In this document: positions 1 through 7,270 of the stretch, one piece after another
Numbering within the stretch: the stretch's first letter is position 1
How the letters are laid out: each line of letters starts with the position of its first letter
Program-made: the position numbers and the translations under genes
The notes under the pieces: model-generated
Databases searched by the model: none
Seen by the model: only the letters and a program-made list of their open reading frames with translations
What the model was told of the DNA's origin: nothing
Assembly (NCBI GenBank): GCA_002403445.1
Contig: DHHU01000051.1
Span: forward strand, 17,795 to 44,322
Length of the DNA: 26,528 nt
Direction: 5' to 3'
From: Salinisphaeraceae bacterium UBA4764
Lineage (GTDB): Bacteria > Pseudomonadota > Gammaproteobacteria > Nevskiales > Salinisphaeraceae

Positions 1-152
1 GACCGAAGGCCGCGATGAAACCGAAAATGGAAACGGAACCTAGGCTGATGATCCGACCGGTTCGTAGCCTTGCGTCGATCCAACTGGCGCCGTCGATCTT
101 GGTCCAGCGCCTCTACATGGCACAGCATGTCTTGGCGATGCCGGACCACAAG

Positions 153-227
153 TGGCTGGGGCGGCAGGATTCGAACCTGCGGTACACGGGATCAAAACCC
201 GATGCCTTACCGCTTGGCTACGCCCCA
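153..227 (-). tRNA. tRNA-Gln (anticodon TTG)
   Basis: On the minus strand the sequence folds as a cloverleaf. The acceptor stem is TGGGGCG paired with CGCCCCA, followed by discriminator G and an encoded CCA (153-155). The T arm is GGTTCGAATCC and the anticodon loop is TTTTGAT, giving anticodon TTG (glutamine). It closely resembles E. coli tRNA-Gln. The outermost anticodon-stem pair is a T-T mismatch. In many gammaproteobacteria this tRNA lies between ispE and prs; prs is not visible in the 152 bases left in the window, and no other gene is either. Confidence 0.96.
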
Positions 228-245
228 TTACGATTCAACAAGCGA

Positions 246-276
246 TATTTTCGACGGCCCGCCCACAACCTGTCAA
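246..276 (-). promoter_or_regulatory. Possible sigma-70 promoter of tRNA-Gln
   Basis: A perfect -35 hexamer TTGACA lies on the minus strand at 276-271. The best -10 candidate, AAAATA at 251-246, is weak and about 19 bases away. The expected start would fall a few bases upstream of the mature tRNA end at 227. The spacing is not ideal, so only the -35 is convincing. Confidence 0.4.
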
Positions 277-483
277 ACGCATGATTAGTAAAGCGTGTTC
301 GCTTTGCGAATCAATCGTCGAACGGGCGGCAGAATGATTCGGCGCTTACATCGCATCACTTTCCAAGCTGGCGTCCCAAAGCGCCACAGTACTGACGCGC
401 TCGTGCGCTCAATTGAACCTGCGCCTTACGGGATCAATAGATCTTAAAAGGCGCCGAGGCCTTGCCGCATGGCACTACTTCAT

Positions 484-685
484 CCGAGATCAAGGGTATG
501 TGTTTTCGACACCTGACTCCGACCTGTTAACCCCATGGAATGGATTCGAGCAGCTCTGAATTTCAGAAGGCACCAGTCAGGAGCCGCAGATCTACTAAAA
601 GATTTTACAGTTATAAAGCTGCGGGTGTGCCGTGCCGATTGAGTGGTCAGGCAGTAAATTGACCGGTACCCGGCCCCGGCCAAGA
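484..685 (-). pseudogene. ispE: Decayed fragment resembling ispE (CDP-ME kinase)
   Basis: Starting three codons after the lolB stop, the minus strand reads SWPGPG, then an out-of-frame PVNLL, which together resemble the IspE N-terminus (SWPAPAK[LV]NL). In the first frame LVDLRLLTGAF and ESIPWG follow. A shifted frame gives MGLTGRSQVSKTHTLDL, comparable with the GHMP-kinase ATP loop of IspE (IPMGGGLGGGSSDAATTLL). Stops and frameshifts interrupt all frames. The start-to-ATP-loop distance is about 150 bp, against roughly 290 bp in an intact gene, implying internal deletion. IspE phosphorylates 4-diphosphocytidyl-methylerythritol in the MEP isoprenoid pathway. The position between lolB and tRNA-Gln is exactly where ispE sits in many gammaproteobacteria. 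The match is by eye and weak at base level, so this is a reasoned inference. Confidence 0.42.
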
Positions 686-691
686 GCCGCC

Positions 692-1321
692 TCAGTCGTT
701 TGATTTGGGCACAGACCCCGATTCTGAGGTGCTTTTGCCTGACTTGACGTCGAACCAGCGATCGACCACTAGCCGCAGGCGATCTTTGCCGTTATCTAGC
801 ACGATCCGCTGGGGCAGTTTCAGACCACCGTTTACCGTTGTGTAACCGAGATAGGCAACGTGCCACCCGTTTTGATGCAGCGACTGCAATTCGCCCTCGG
901 CGTTGACGCTGATACGCTTAAATTGACCCGGCGCCGGCAAGCCACGCCCCCAATAGCGAAGAGCTGTAAGCGGAAATGAGAACCCCAGTGCGCGCCGGGC
1001 CATGGCATCCGGATGTTTGGTGGTGAATCGCTGATTGTTGGTACGCACATGAACCGACTTGAGCGTCCCGCTTGCACTCAAGCCGCCCGCGCCCAGCGGG
1101 CCGGCCAGTCGCACATCAAAATGCCCCCCTTTTTGACGCCAGTTCAGGTTGCCTGTCCAGCCCAGGACCTTGCCCGACGCTACGCGTCCCTGGAGTGCCC
1201 ATTGCTTCAAATGCCGAAGCTTCTGCTTGTGCGCCTGCCATGCAGATGCGTCAACCACACCCGCGTGCTGCGTAGGTGGTTTATGAATGATGGCACAGCC
1301 GCTGAGTGCAACAAGCACCAA
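692..1321 (-). CDS. lolB: Outer-membrane lipoprotein insertase LolB
   Basis: LolB receives lipoproteins from periplasmic LolA and inserts them into the inner leaflet of the outer membrane; it is itself a lipoprotein. A lipobox LSGC is present. The body shows the family pattern: a W-x-L-x-G-R segment, GPLGAGG where E. coli has NPLGSTE, GLPAPG before the late strands, and P-x-R-I-V-L-D near the end. Length is about 200 residues, as usual. The only standard start codon in this frame is the TTG at 1321-1319, but that leaves a signal peptide of only MVLVALSG. The frame stays open upstream to a stop at 1420-1418 and encodes a basic stretch (WRKR) followed by VGVTSLVLVLVALSGC, a normal lipoprotein signal. 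The true start is probably upstream at a non-standard codon (ATC at 1402 or CTG at 1372), or there is a local error. Divergent from hemA. Confidence 0.9.
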   Translation of the reverse strand: MVLVALSGCAIIHKPPTQHAGVVDASAWQAHKQKLRHLKQWALQGRVASGKVLGWTGNLNWRQKGGHFDVRLAGPLGAGGLSASGTLKSVHVRTNNQRFTTKHPDAMARRALGFSFPLTALRYWGRGLPAPGQFKRISVNAEGELQSLHQNGWHVAYLGYTTVNGGLKLPQRIVLDNGKDRLRLVVDRWFDVKSGKSTSESGSVPKSND

Positions 1322-1449
1322 AACTAACGATGTAACGCCGACGCGTTTTCGCCAGCCTTGAAGCTGTTGCAGTGCGCGCCAATATACGAGATGAGATTTG
1401 ATAGTCCGTCGCCAATGTCACCGTTGGTCAAGCACGCTAGAATATAACA

Positions 1450-2742
1450 ATGTCGTTAGTCAGCGCGGGAATTAGCCACCAAAGCGCCCCCATCGAGGTG
1501 CGCGAATCCGTTGCCTTGGGTGCTGACGAATTCAGTTCAGCGCTCGGCGACCTGCTTGGCCGTACAAATGTTGATGAAGCCGTGGTGCTGTCAACCTGCA
1601 ACCGCACCGAGGTCTACGCGGCCTCAAGCGAGCCGGAATCGGTAAATCTGGCGCGCTGGCTTTGCGATTTCCGTGGACTTGATTTTGGCTATTACCGCGA
1701 TTTTTTTTACCACTTAGGCGACCGCGAAACGGTGATTCACAGCCTGCGGGTTGCTGCCGGTCTAGATTCGCTGGTGGTCGGCGAATCGCAGATACTGGGG
1801 CAGATGAAACAGGCGCTGGCCCATGCCCGGCATTTCGACGGCGCCGGGCCTGTCATAACGCGGCTTTTCGAACACAGTTTTTCGGCCGCCAAGTATGTCC
1901 GCACCGCTACCGAAATCGGCGCCAACCCGATTTCCGTAGCGTATACCGGCGCACAACTCGCTTGGCGGGTTTTTTCCGACTTGTCGTCGCAGCGGGTGCT
2001 GCTCATTGGCGCTGGCGACAACATTGAACTCATCACGCGCTATCTCGCAGACATCGGTTTGGTTAACCTGACATTCGCCAACCGCAGCCGCGAGCGCGCT
2101 GAAGCGCTTGCCGAGCGCTTTAACGGACGCGCAATTGATTTCGATGCGATCGACAACGCGTTGGCGGATGCCGATTTATTGATCACCTCGACCGCCGCGC
2201 CGGGATCCATCATCGGCCGCGATGCGCTAGCAGCGGCCCTAAACGCGCGCCAAAACAAACCGATCTTCGCGCTAGATCTAGCCTTGCCACGCGATGTTGA
2301 TCCGGCTTCCGCGACACTCGACCAATTGCACCTATGGTCGATCGACGACTTACAGGAAGTCATTGACAGTAATTATCAAACCCGTCAAGACGCGGCTCAG
2401 GCGGCCGACGCAATGATCCGGGACCGCGCGGAGCAATATCTCGAATGGGTGGATTCACGTCAGGCCACCGACACGATCCGTGCTCTGCGAACCAACGCCC
2501 ACGACACCCGGGCCAACGTGGTAGCTCGCGCCAAGCGCCGACTCGCACGCGGCGAATCACCCGAAGCCGTCATTGATTATCTCGGGAACACCCTGACCAA
2601 CCGATTGATCCACAAACCGACTGCGACACTGCGCCAAGCCTCGGGCCATGATCGCCAGCGGTTGCTGCGGCCAGCGGAGGAACTTTTCGGTCTCAATTCA
2701 AATGCCGACCGTGAGACACAAAACGATTCGACCGACCGATGA
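1450..2742 (+). CDS. hemA: Glutamyl-tRNA reductase
   Basis: This enzyme reduces glutamyl-tRNA(Glu) to glutamate-1-semialdehyde with NADPH, the first committed step of C5-pathway tetrapyrrole synthesis. The N-terminus (GISHQSAPIEVRE) aligns with the family start, which supports the ATG at 1450. The catalytic Cys50 lies in STCNRTEVY, His97 follows, and GLDSLVVGESQILGQ (about 104-118) is the signature. An NAD(P)-binding segment VLLIGAGDNIELI begins near residue 183. The 430-residue length is normal. The stop overlaps the prfA start as ATGA, indicating translational coupling in a hemA-prfA-prmC operon. No clear Shine-Dalgarno precedes the ATG; the upstream bases are the AT-rich TAGAATATAACA. Confidence 0.97.
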   Translation: MSLVSAGISHQSAPIEVRESVALGADEFSSALGDLLGRTNVDEAVVLSTCNRTEVYAASSEPESVNLARWLCDFRGLDFGYYRDFFYHLGDRETVIHSLRVAAGLDSLVVGESQILGQMKQALAHARHFDGAGPVITRLFEHSFSAAKYVRTATEIGANPISVAYTGAQLAWRVFSDLSSQRVLLIGAGDNIELITRYLADIGLVNLTFANRSRERAEALAERFNGRAIDFDAIDNALADADLLITSTAAPGSIIGRDALAAALNARQNKPIFALDLALPRDVDPASATLDQLHLWSIDDLQEVIDSNYQTRQDAAQAADAMIRDRAEQYLEWVDSRQATDTIRALRTNAHDTRANVVARAKRRLARGESPEAVIDYLGNTLTNRLIHKPTATLRQASGHDRQRLLRPAEELFGLNSNADRETQNDSTDR

Positions 2743-3824
2743 CGCCGACACTACGTGGCAAACTCGACGAGCTGGTTGAACGCCACGAAGAACTCTCGCA
2801 ACTGCTCTCGCAGCCGGAGGTCGCCGGCGACGCCGAGCAGTTGCAGAAATTATCCAAGGAATATGCCCGCCTTGAATCGGTTGTGGCCGACTACAGCCGC
2901 TGGCATGCCCTGGCCACCGAGATTGATGACCTCTTAAACATGGCCGAGGGCGACGATGCCGAACTCCGCGCACTGGCCGAGGAGGAATTGCCGGATGCGC
3001 GCGCATCGTTGACGAGCCTCGAAGACAAACTCAAAACTCACCTGATCCCGACCGATCCTAACGATCAGGCCAACATCTATCTGGAAATACGAGCCGGTGC
3101 GGGAGGCGATGAAGCCGCGCTTTTCGCCGGCGATCTGCTCGGCATGTATTCGGCCTATGCCGAAGCTAAGGGGTGGCAAATCGAATTGCTATCGGCCAGT
3201 CCCGGCGAACAAGGTGGGTATAAGGAAATCATATCGCGCATAGTGGGTGACGGCGCCTACTCCAAGCTCAAGTTCGAATCCGGTGCACATCGCGTACAGC
3301 GAGTCCCCGCTACCGAATCTCAGGGGCGTATCCACACCTCGACTTGCACCGTGGCGATTCTTCCCGAACAGGATCAAATCGAGACGATCGATATCGACCC
3401 GAGTGACCTGCGTGTCGATACCTACCGCGCGGCCGGGGCCGGCGGCCAGCACGTCAATACTACCGATTCGGCCGTGCGTATTACGCACAACCCCACCGGT
3501 GTAGTGGTCGAATGCCAGCAGGAGCGCTCACAGCACAAAAACCGCGAACGGGCGATGCGTCTGCTCCAGACCAAACTGCTGACCGCCGAGCAAGACAAGC
3601 AGGCCAACGAACGCGCCGAACATCGACGTGCCCTAGTTGGCACCGGCGACCGCTCCGAACGCATCCGCACCTACAACTTCCCTCAGGGCCGTATTACCGA
3701 CCACCGCATTAACCTGACGCTTTATCAGCTGGACAGCGTAGTTGCGGGCAACTTGGACGTTATCATCGACGCCCTGGCAAGCGAATATCAAGCGGATCAG
3801 CTGGCAGCACTCGGCGCCGCGTGA
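2739..3824 (+). CDS. prfA: Peptide chain release factor 1 (RF1)
   Basis: RF1 recognises UAA and UAG stop codons on the ribosome and triggers peptide release. The stop-codon recognition tripeptide PAT is at residues 190-192 (HRVQRVPATESQ), which marks RF1 rather than RF2 (SPF). The universal GGQ motif is at 235-237 within GAGGQHVN; its glutamine is the target of the PrmC methyltransferase encoded next. The 361-residue length matches the family. The start overlaps the hemA stop by four bases (ATGA) and the stop overlaps the prmC start (GTGA), so all three are probably translated in a coupled way. Confidence 0.98.
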   Translation: MTPTLRGKLDELVERHEELSQLLSQPEVAGDAEQLQKLSKEYARLESVVADYSRWHALATEIDDLLNMAEGDDAELRALAEEELPDARASLTSLEDKLKTHLIPTDPNDQANIYLEIRAGAGGDEAALFAGDLLGMYSAYAEAKGWQIELLSASPGEQGGYKEIISRIVGDGAYSKLKFESGAHRVQRVPATESQGRIHTSTCTVAILPEQDQIETIDIDPSDLRVDTYRAAGAGGQHVNTTDSAVRITHNPTGVVVECQQERSQHKNRERAMRLLQTKLLTAEQDKQANERAEHRRALVGTGDRSERIRTYNFPQGRITDHRINLTLYQLDSVVAGNLDVIIDALASEYQADQLAALGAA

Positions 3825-4750
3825 CTGACAACCCGTCCGCGCTCGACGACGTCCCAAACCGGCCCAAGCTCAAGGACTGCGTGCGCCGCATGGCCCACGC
3901 ACTTGAGCGAACGAGCGACGCCCCTTGGATTGACGCACAACGGCTCGCGGGCTTGGCCACCGGCATGACTACTGCCCAGTTGATTGCCCATGGGGAGCGG
4001 CAACTCGACATCGCCACGCACGACCAACTGAAAGGGTTGCTCGCACGCCGTGCAGCCGGCGAGCCACTGGCTTATATTCTCGGCAATGCCGGGTTCTGGC
4101 GATACGAGCTATCAATCAGCACGGCCGTGCTGATCCCCCGGCCCGAAACAGAAACACTCGTCGAACTAGCGCTCGAGCACCTCCCGCATGACGCCGCGCT
4201 GCGCGTCGCAGACCTCGGGACCGGCAGTGGTGCTATCGCTGTCACGCTGGCTGCTGAGCGCCCGGCCTGGCATATCACTGCCACCGATATCGAACCCAGT
4301 GCTATTGCCATCGCACGCACAAATGCCGACCGGTACGAACTAAGGAATATTGCATTTCGCGTTGGCGACTGGTTAGCGGCAATCGACCAAGAATATTTCG
4401 ACGCCATCGTAGCGAATCCGCCTTATGTTGCCGAAGATGACCCACATCTCGCCGACCCAGGCCTTGCCGCTGAACCCCGCAGAGCCCTAGTTGCCGCAGA
4501 CCACGGGTGGGCGGACCTAAAATTAATAGCGGATCAGGCACCGGCAGCACTCAACGCCGGTGGCCTATTGATGCTCGAACACGGCCTATCTCAGGGGCCC
4601 TATTTACAATCCGCTCTCGAAGCTGCCGGATTCGAGTCCATCGAAACCCTCAAAGACGCGAGCGGCCACCCACGAGTAACCCGTGGTTATCTCACCAACC
4701 TGCGCCGCGCGCGTTGTCCACGTTTCGGAAGAATGGATTCTGCTTCTTAA
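3821..4750 (+). CDS. prmC: Release factor N5-glutamine methyltransferase PrmC
   Basis: PrmC transfers a methyl group from S-adenosylmethionine to the GGQ glutamine of RF1 and RF2, raising termination efficiency. The SAM-binding motif I is DLGTGSGAI (131-139) and the catalytic NPPY motif is at 199-202. The N-terminal helical domain ends in the typical R-x-x-GEPLAYILG segment (76-88). The GTG start overlaps the prfA stop as GTGA. At 309 residues it is somewhat longer than the usual 275-290; the extra length is a short N-terminal leader and an Arg-rich tail after the HPRVTRGY end of the domain. Confidence 0.96.
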   Translation: MTDNPSALDDVPNRPKLKDCVRRMAHALERTSDAPWIDAQRLAGLATGMTTAQLIAHGERQLDIATHDQLKGLLARRAAGEPLAYILGNAGFWRYELSISTAVLIPRPETETLVELALEHLPHDAALRVADLGTGSGAIAVTLAAERPAWHITATDIEPSAIAIARTNADRYELRNIAFRVGDWLAAIDQEYFDAIVANPPYVAEDDPHLADPGLAAEPRRALVAADHGWADLKLIADQAPAALNAGGLLMLEHGLSQGPYLQSALEAAGFESIETLKDASGHPRVTRGYLTNLRRARCPRFGRMDSAS

Positions 4751-4844
4751 CTCACCCGGGTTCCAATTGTTCGCGGAGCGGCCTCGGCCCGTTGCCGATC
4801 GGACGGGATCATCCAGCACCTGCGACTCAAGTAACTCATACCGC

Positions 4845-5864
4845 TCAGGCGGCACCCAATCTTTCAAGCACCGCCTGGGTATATCCATCCGTTGTGCCGT
4901 CGCCTTCGAGATCAGGAGTTACCCGGTCGTGGTCCGCAATCACGGCGCGTACAGCTTTGCGTATGCGCTCAGCGCGTTTGTGTTCGTTCAGATGGTCAAG
5001 CATGAGTGCGGACGCCAGAATGACCGATGTCGGATTGGCGATGTTCTTACCGGCTATGTCGGGCGCACTGCCGTGTACGGCTTCGAACATGGCACAGTCA
5101 TCGCCAATATTGGCACCGGGCGCCAGACCGAGGCCGCCTACAAGCCCCGCGCAAAGATCGGATAATATGTCGCCGAAAAGGTTTGTCGTCACGATCACGT
5201 CGAACCGTTCCGGCATCATGACCAGCTTCATCGCACAGGCATCAACAATTATTTCGTCATATTCAATATCTGGATATTGCGTGGCAATCTCGCGGCCGAC
5301 GCCCAGAAACAGCCCTGACGTGGTCTTCATGATGTTGGCCTTGTGGGCGAGCGTGACTTTCTTGCGGCCTCGGCTGCGCGCCAGTTCAAATGCGAATCGA
5401 ATAATGTGTTCGGATTGTTCTCGAGTGACCACCGACAGAGCTTCGGCCCGGTTGCCGTCCTCGGATAGGGTCTGGCCTTCGCCAGAATACATTCCGCCAG
5501 TGTTTTCGCGCACGGTGATGATGTCGAGATTTTCGAAGCGTGATTTTGCCCCAGGTAGCGAGAGCGTCGGCCGGACATTCGCATATAGATTGAAACGCTT
5601 GCGCAGGGCCACATTGACCGAGCTGTAACCCTCCCCGACCGGCGTAGTCACCGGGCCTTTCAGTACCAGGCGCGTGCGTGAGATCGAGTCGATGGCCGGC
5701 TGCGGTAACGGATCGTTTGCGCCCGCGTCGAGCGCGGCTTGACCGACTTCGACGTATTCATAATCGAGATTGACGTCAAGTGCCTCGAGTACTTGCAGCG
5801 CCGAATCGACGATCGACGGCCCGATGCCGTCGCCCTTGATGATCGTGGCGGGAATCGATTTCAT
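4845..5864 (-). CDS. Isocitrate dehydrogenase, NAD-type
   Basis: A beta-decarboxylating dehydrogenase of the isocitrate/isopropylmalate family, predicted to convert isocitrate to 2-oxoglutarate in the TCA cycle. The start IIKGDGIGPSI, the loop TVRENTGGMYSGEG and the segment TTNLFGDILSD are those of mitochondrial IDH3-like enzymes. In the cofactor loop HGSAPDIAGKNIANP, Asp-Ile replaces the Lys-Tyr pair of NADP enzymes, which points to NAD. The 339-residue length fits. The start ATG (5864) has GGAG seven bases upstream (5870-5873). It is monocistronic and convergent with prmC. Isopropylmalate or tartrate dehydrogenase activity is the main alternative; the absence of leuCD neighbours and the ENTGGMYSGEG loop favour isocitrate. 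Confidence 0.88.
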   Translation of the reverse strand: MKSIPATIIKGDGIGPSIVDSALQVLEALDVNLDYEYVEVGQAALDAGANDPLPQPAIDSISRTRLVLKGPVTTPVGEGYSSVNVALRKRFNLYANVRPTLSLPGAKSRFENLDIITVRENTGGMYSGEGQTLSEDGNRAEALSVVTREQSEHIIRFAFELARSRGRKKVTLAHKANIMKTTSGLFLGVGREIATQYPDIEYDEIIVDACAMKLVMMPERFDVIVTTNLFGDILSDLCAGLVGGLGLAPGANIGDDCAMFEAVHGSAPDIAGKNIANPTSVILASALMLDHLNEHKRAERIRKAVRAVIADHDRVTPDLEGDGTTDGYTQAVLERLGAA

Positions 5865-5885
5865 GCTGACTCCAAACTAATTGTC

Positions 5886-5913
5886 ACGCTCAGCGTACAA
5901 CAATCGTGAGCGT
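5886..5913. promoter_or_regulatory. Operator-like repeats upstream of the isocitrate dehydrogenase gene
   Basis: The palindrome ACGCTCAGCGT (5886-5896, five-base arms around a central C) is followed by TGAGCGT (5907-5913), which repeats the right-arm sequence and forms an inverted pair with ACGCTCA (5886-5892). Centre-to-centre distance is about two DNA turns. The cluster lies 22-49 bases upstream of the isocitrate dehydrogenase ATG, in the divergent region shared with the L,D-transpeptidase. A regulator binding here is an inference; no family can be named. Confidence 0.3.
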
Positions 5914-6054
5914 TTCGATGTTTAATAAGCGGTGTTCTATTAAACTTGGCAGCGTTGAATGTAAGCCGGATAGTAGAATTATTATCCTGACTGACGCAGT
6001 TATTCATTGGCTAAAGATTTGTCCATAAAAAGTTTGTCAGAGATACGACGCAGT

Positions 6055-6591
6055 ATGCTTCCCGGCCGGCTCCGCTTTCCCTGCATTTTGACATTCGTGA
6101 CACTCGCGGCCTTGCTGTTTACAGCCCAGATCCAAGCGCATGTCAATGGTCACCATCTCCAGCATCCCAACAGCCCTAAAAAAGCAGATCTGATCGTGGT
6201 TTTCAAATCAGAACGTGAGCTGTATCTGTTTCGGGACGGTACCGTGATCGACCGCTATCCGATATCACTCGGCTATGATCCGGTCGGTCCCAAGCATCGG
6301 CGCGGCGACGACAAAACCCCGGTGGGCGACTACTTCATCAACTGGCGCAACCCCAACAGCCGTTTCGATTTGTCTCTGCATATCTCCTATCCGGATGCTT
6401 CAGACCGTGCCTATGCCAGACGCCACGGGTTTAATCCCGGCAAGAACATCATGATCCATGGCCAGCCGAACTACAGCACACACAAACGTGATGGCGACTG
6501 GACCCACGGCTGCATCGCGGTATCCGACAAGGCCATGAAACACATCTGGCACCTTGTGCCCGATGGAACACCAATCCATATTTACAAATGA
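6055..6591 (+). CDS. Secreted L,D-transpeptidase (YkuD domain)
   Basis: YkuD-fold enzymes cross-link peptidoglycan stems, attach lipoproteins to the wall, or cleave such links, using a catalytic cysteine in the periplasm. From the ATG at 6055 there is a signal peptide with a basic start, a hydrophobic core (about 10-24) and a likely cut after AQIQA (28). The catalytic domain runs from about 44 to 178: HGQPN with His135, then WTHGCIAVSD with His151-Gly152-Cys153, the full active site. The DDKTPVGDYF segment is typical of the YafK/YbiS-like group. The frame extends to a TTG at 6007, but this would put 16 extra residues before the signal peptide. Whether it makes or removes links cannot be told from sequence. 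Confidence 0.9.
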   Translation: MLPGRLRFPCILTFVTLAALLFTAQIQAHVNGHHLQHPNSPKKADLIVVFKSERELYLFRDGTVIDRYPISLGYDPVGPKHRRGDDKTPVGDYFINWRNPNSRFDLSLHISYPDASDRAYARRHGFNPGKNIMIHGQPNYSTHKRDGDWTHGCIAVSDKAMKHIWHLVPDGTPIHIYK

Positions 6592-6784
6592 CGGCAACGC
6601 CAGCGCTGAAAACGACTGCCTAACGCCATCCGGCAATTGTTGGCCACAGCTCGCTTCTAGCCCGCACGTCACTCCATATCGATCATCTGCCATGCGACTT
6701 ATTGCCCCAGTTAGGCTTCGACAAATGACGCGCCATGCCCCACGGGACGCATGAAGGGCCCGTGCTAGTTGATCGCGAAAGCTA

Positions 6785-7195
6785 ATGGTCCCGCTGATCC
6801 TGGCATCAAAAACAATCGCCGAGCTAAGGGCTGCGGCCCGCAAAACACCCTCTATTGAAATCTGTGGTTTGATTACTCGCACACCACAAAACAAGGATCG
6901 CATCTTCCCCGCCGAAAACGTGCACCCCGAGCCAACCCGTGCGTTCGAGTTGTGCCCCCGTGCTCAGATCGACGTTTTCAAGTACACGCGCCATTCCGGC
7001 GCGAGATTACTGGCGGTTTATCATTCGCACCCCTATGGTTTAGCCGTACCGAGCTCAGCCGACCGTGCCGGGCTCGGTTATCCCAAGGTCCATACACTGA
7101 TCATTGCACCGAACCAGCCGGTTCCTTACATGATTCGGGCATGGCGACTCACGTCAGACGGGTTTATCGAGACCCCGCTTCAATCTAGCGATTGA
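6785..7195 (+). CDS. JAMM/MPN-domain metallopeptidase (Mov34 family)
   Basis: A small stand-alone JAB/MPN domain of 136 residues. The zinc-binding JAMM signature is complete: Glu25 in IEICGL, His80-Ser81-His82-Pro83, and Ser90 with Asp93 in the spacing H-x-H-x7-S-x2-D. Bacterial relatives cleave C-terminal extensions or isopeptide-like bonds, for example on ThiS/MoaD-type sulfur carriers, but no sulfur-carrier or E1-like gene is next to it here. There is no signal peptide, so it is cytosolic. It lies about 190 bp after the L,D-transpeptidase and 75 bp before proS on the same strand. Its substrate is unknown. Confidence 0.87.
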   Translation: MVPLILASKTIAELRAAARKTPSIEICGLITRTPQNKDRIFPAENVHPEPTRAFELCPRAQIDVFKYTRHSGARLLAVYHSHPYGLAVPSSADRAGLGYPKVHTLIIAPNQPVPYMIRAWRLTSDGFIETPLQSSD

Positions 7196-7270
7196 ACTAG
7201 AATCAAAGCCGATCGCCAGAACTTGGCACACAAGTTTTGTAGAATCGGGTCTCGGTCAAGAAGTAAACCT

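Larger units (their letters stand above)
228..691. other. 464-bp stretch without an intact gene between tRNA-Gln and lolB
   Basis: No intact coding frame is credible here. The stretch contains the tRNA-Gln promoter region (about 246-276) and the apparent ispE remnant (about 484-685). The part from about 280 to 480 shows no recognisable gene, repeat or RNA. An intact ispE of about 850 bp would not fit, so sequence has been lost from this locus if ispE once occupied it. Confidence 0.6.

Noticed and set aside
15..337. Overlapping open frames around the tRNA-Gln gene, including a peptide with GRQDSNLRYTGSKPDALPLGYAP
   Set aside because: This is the familiar false translation of the antisense of a tRNA gene; the tRNA explains the sequence.
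4507..5628. 373-codon plus-strand frame overlapping prmC and the isocitrate dehydrogenase gene
   Set aside because: It is antisense to the dehydrogenase, has arginine/serine-rich random composition and no motif; the minus-strand gene is unmistakable.
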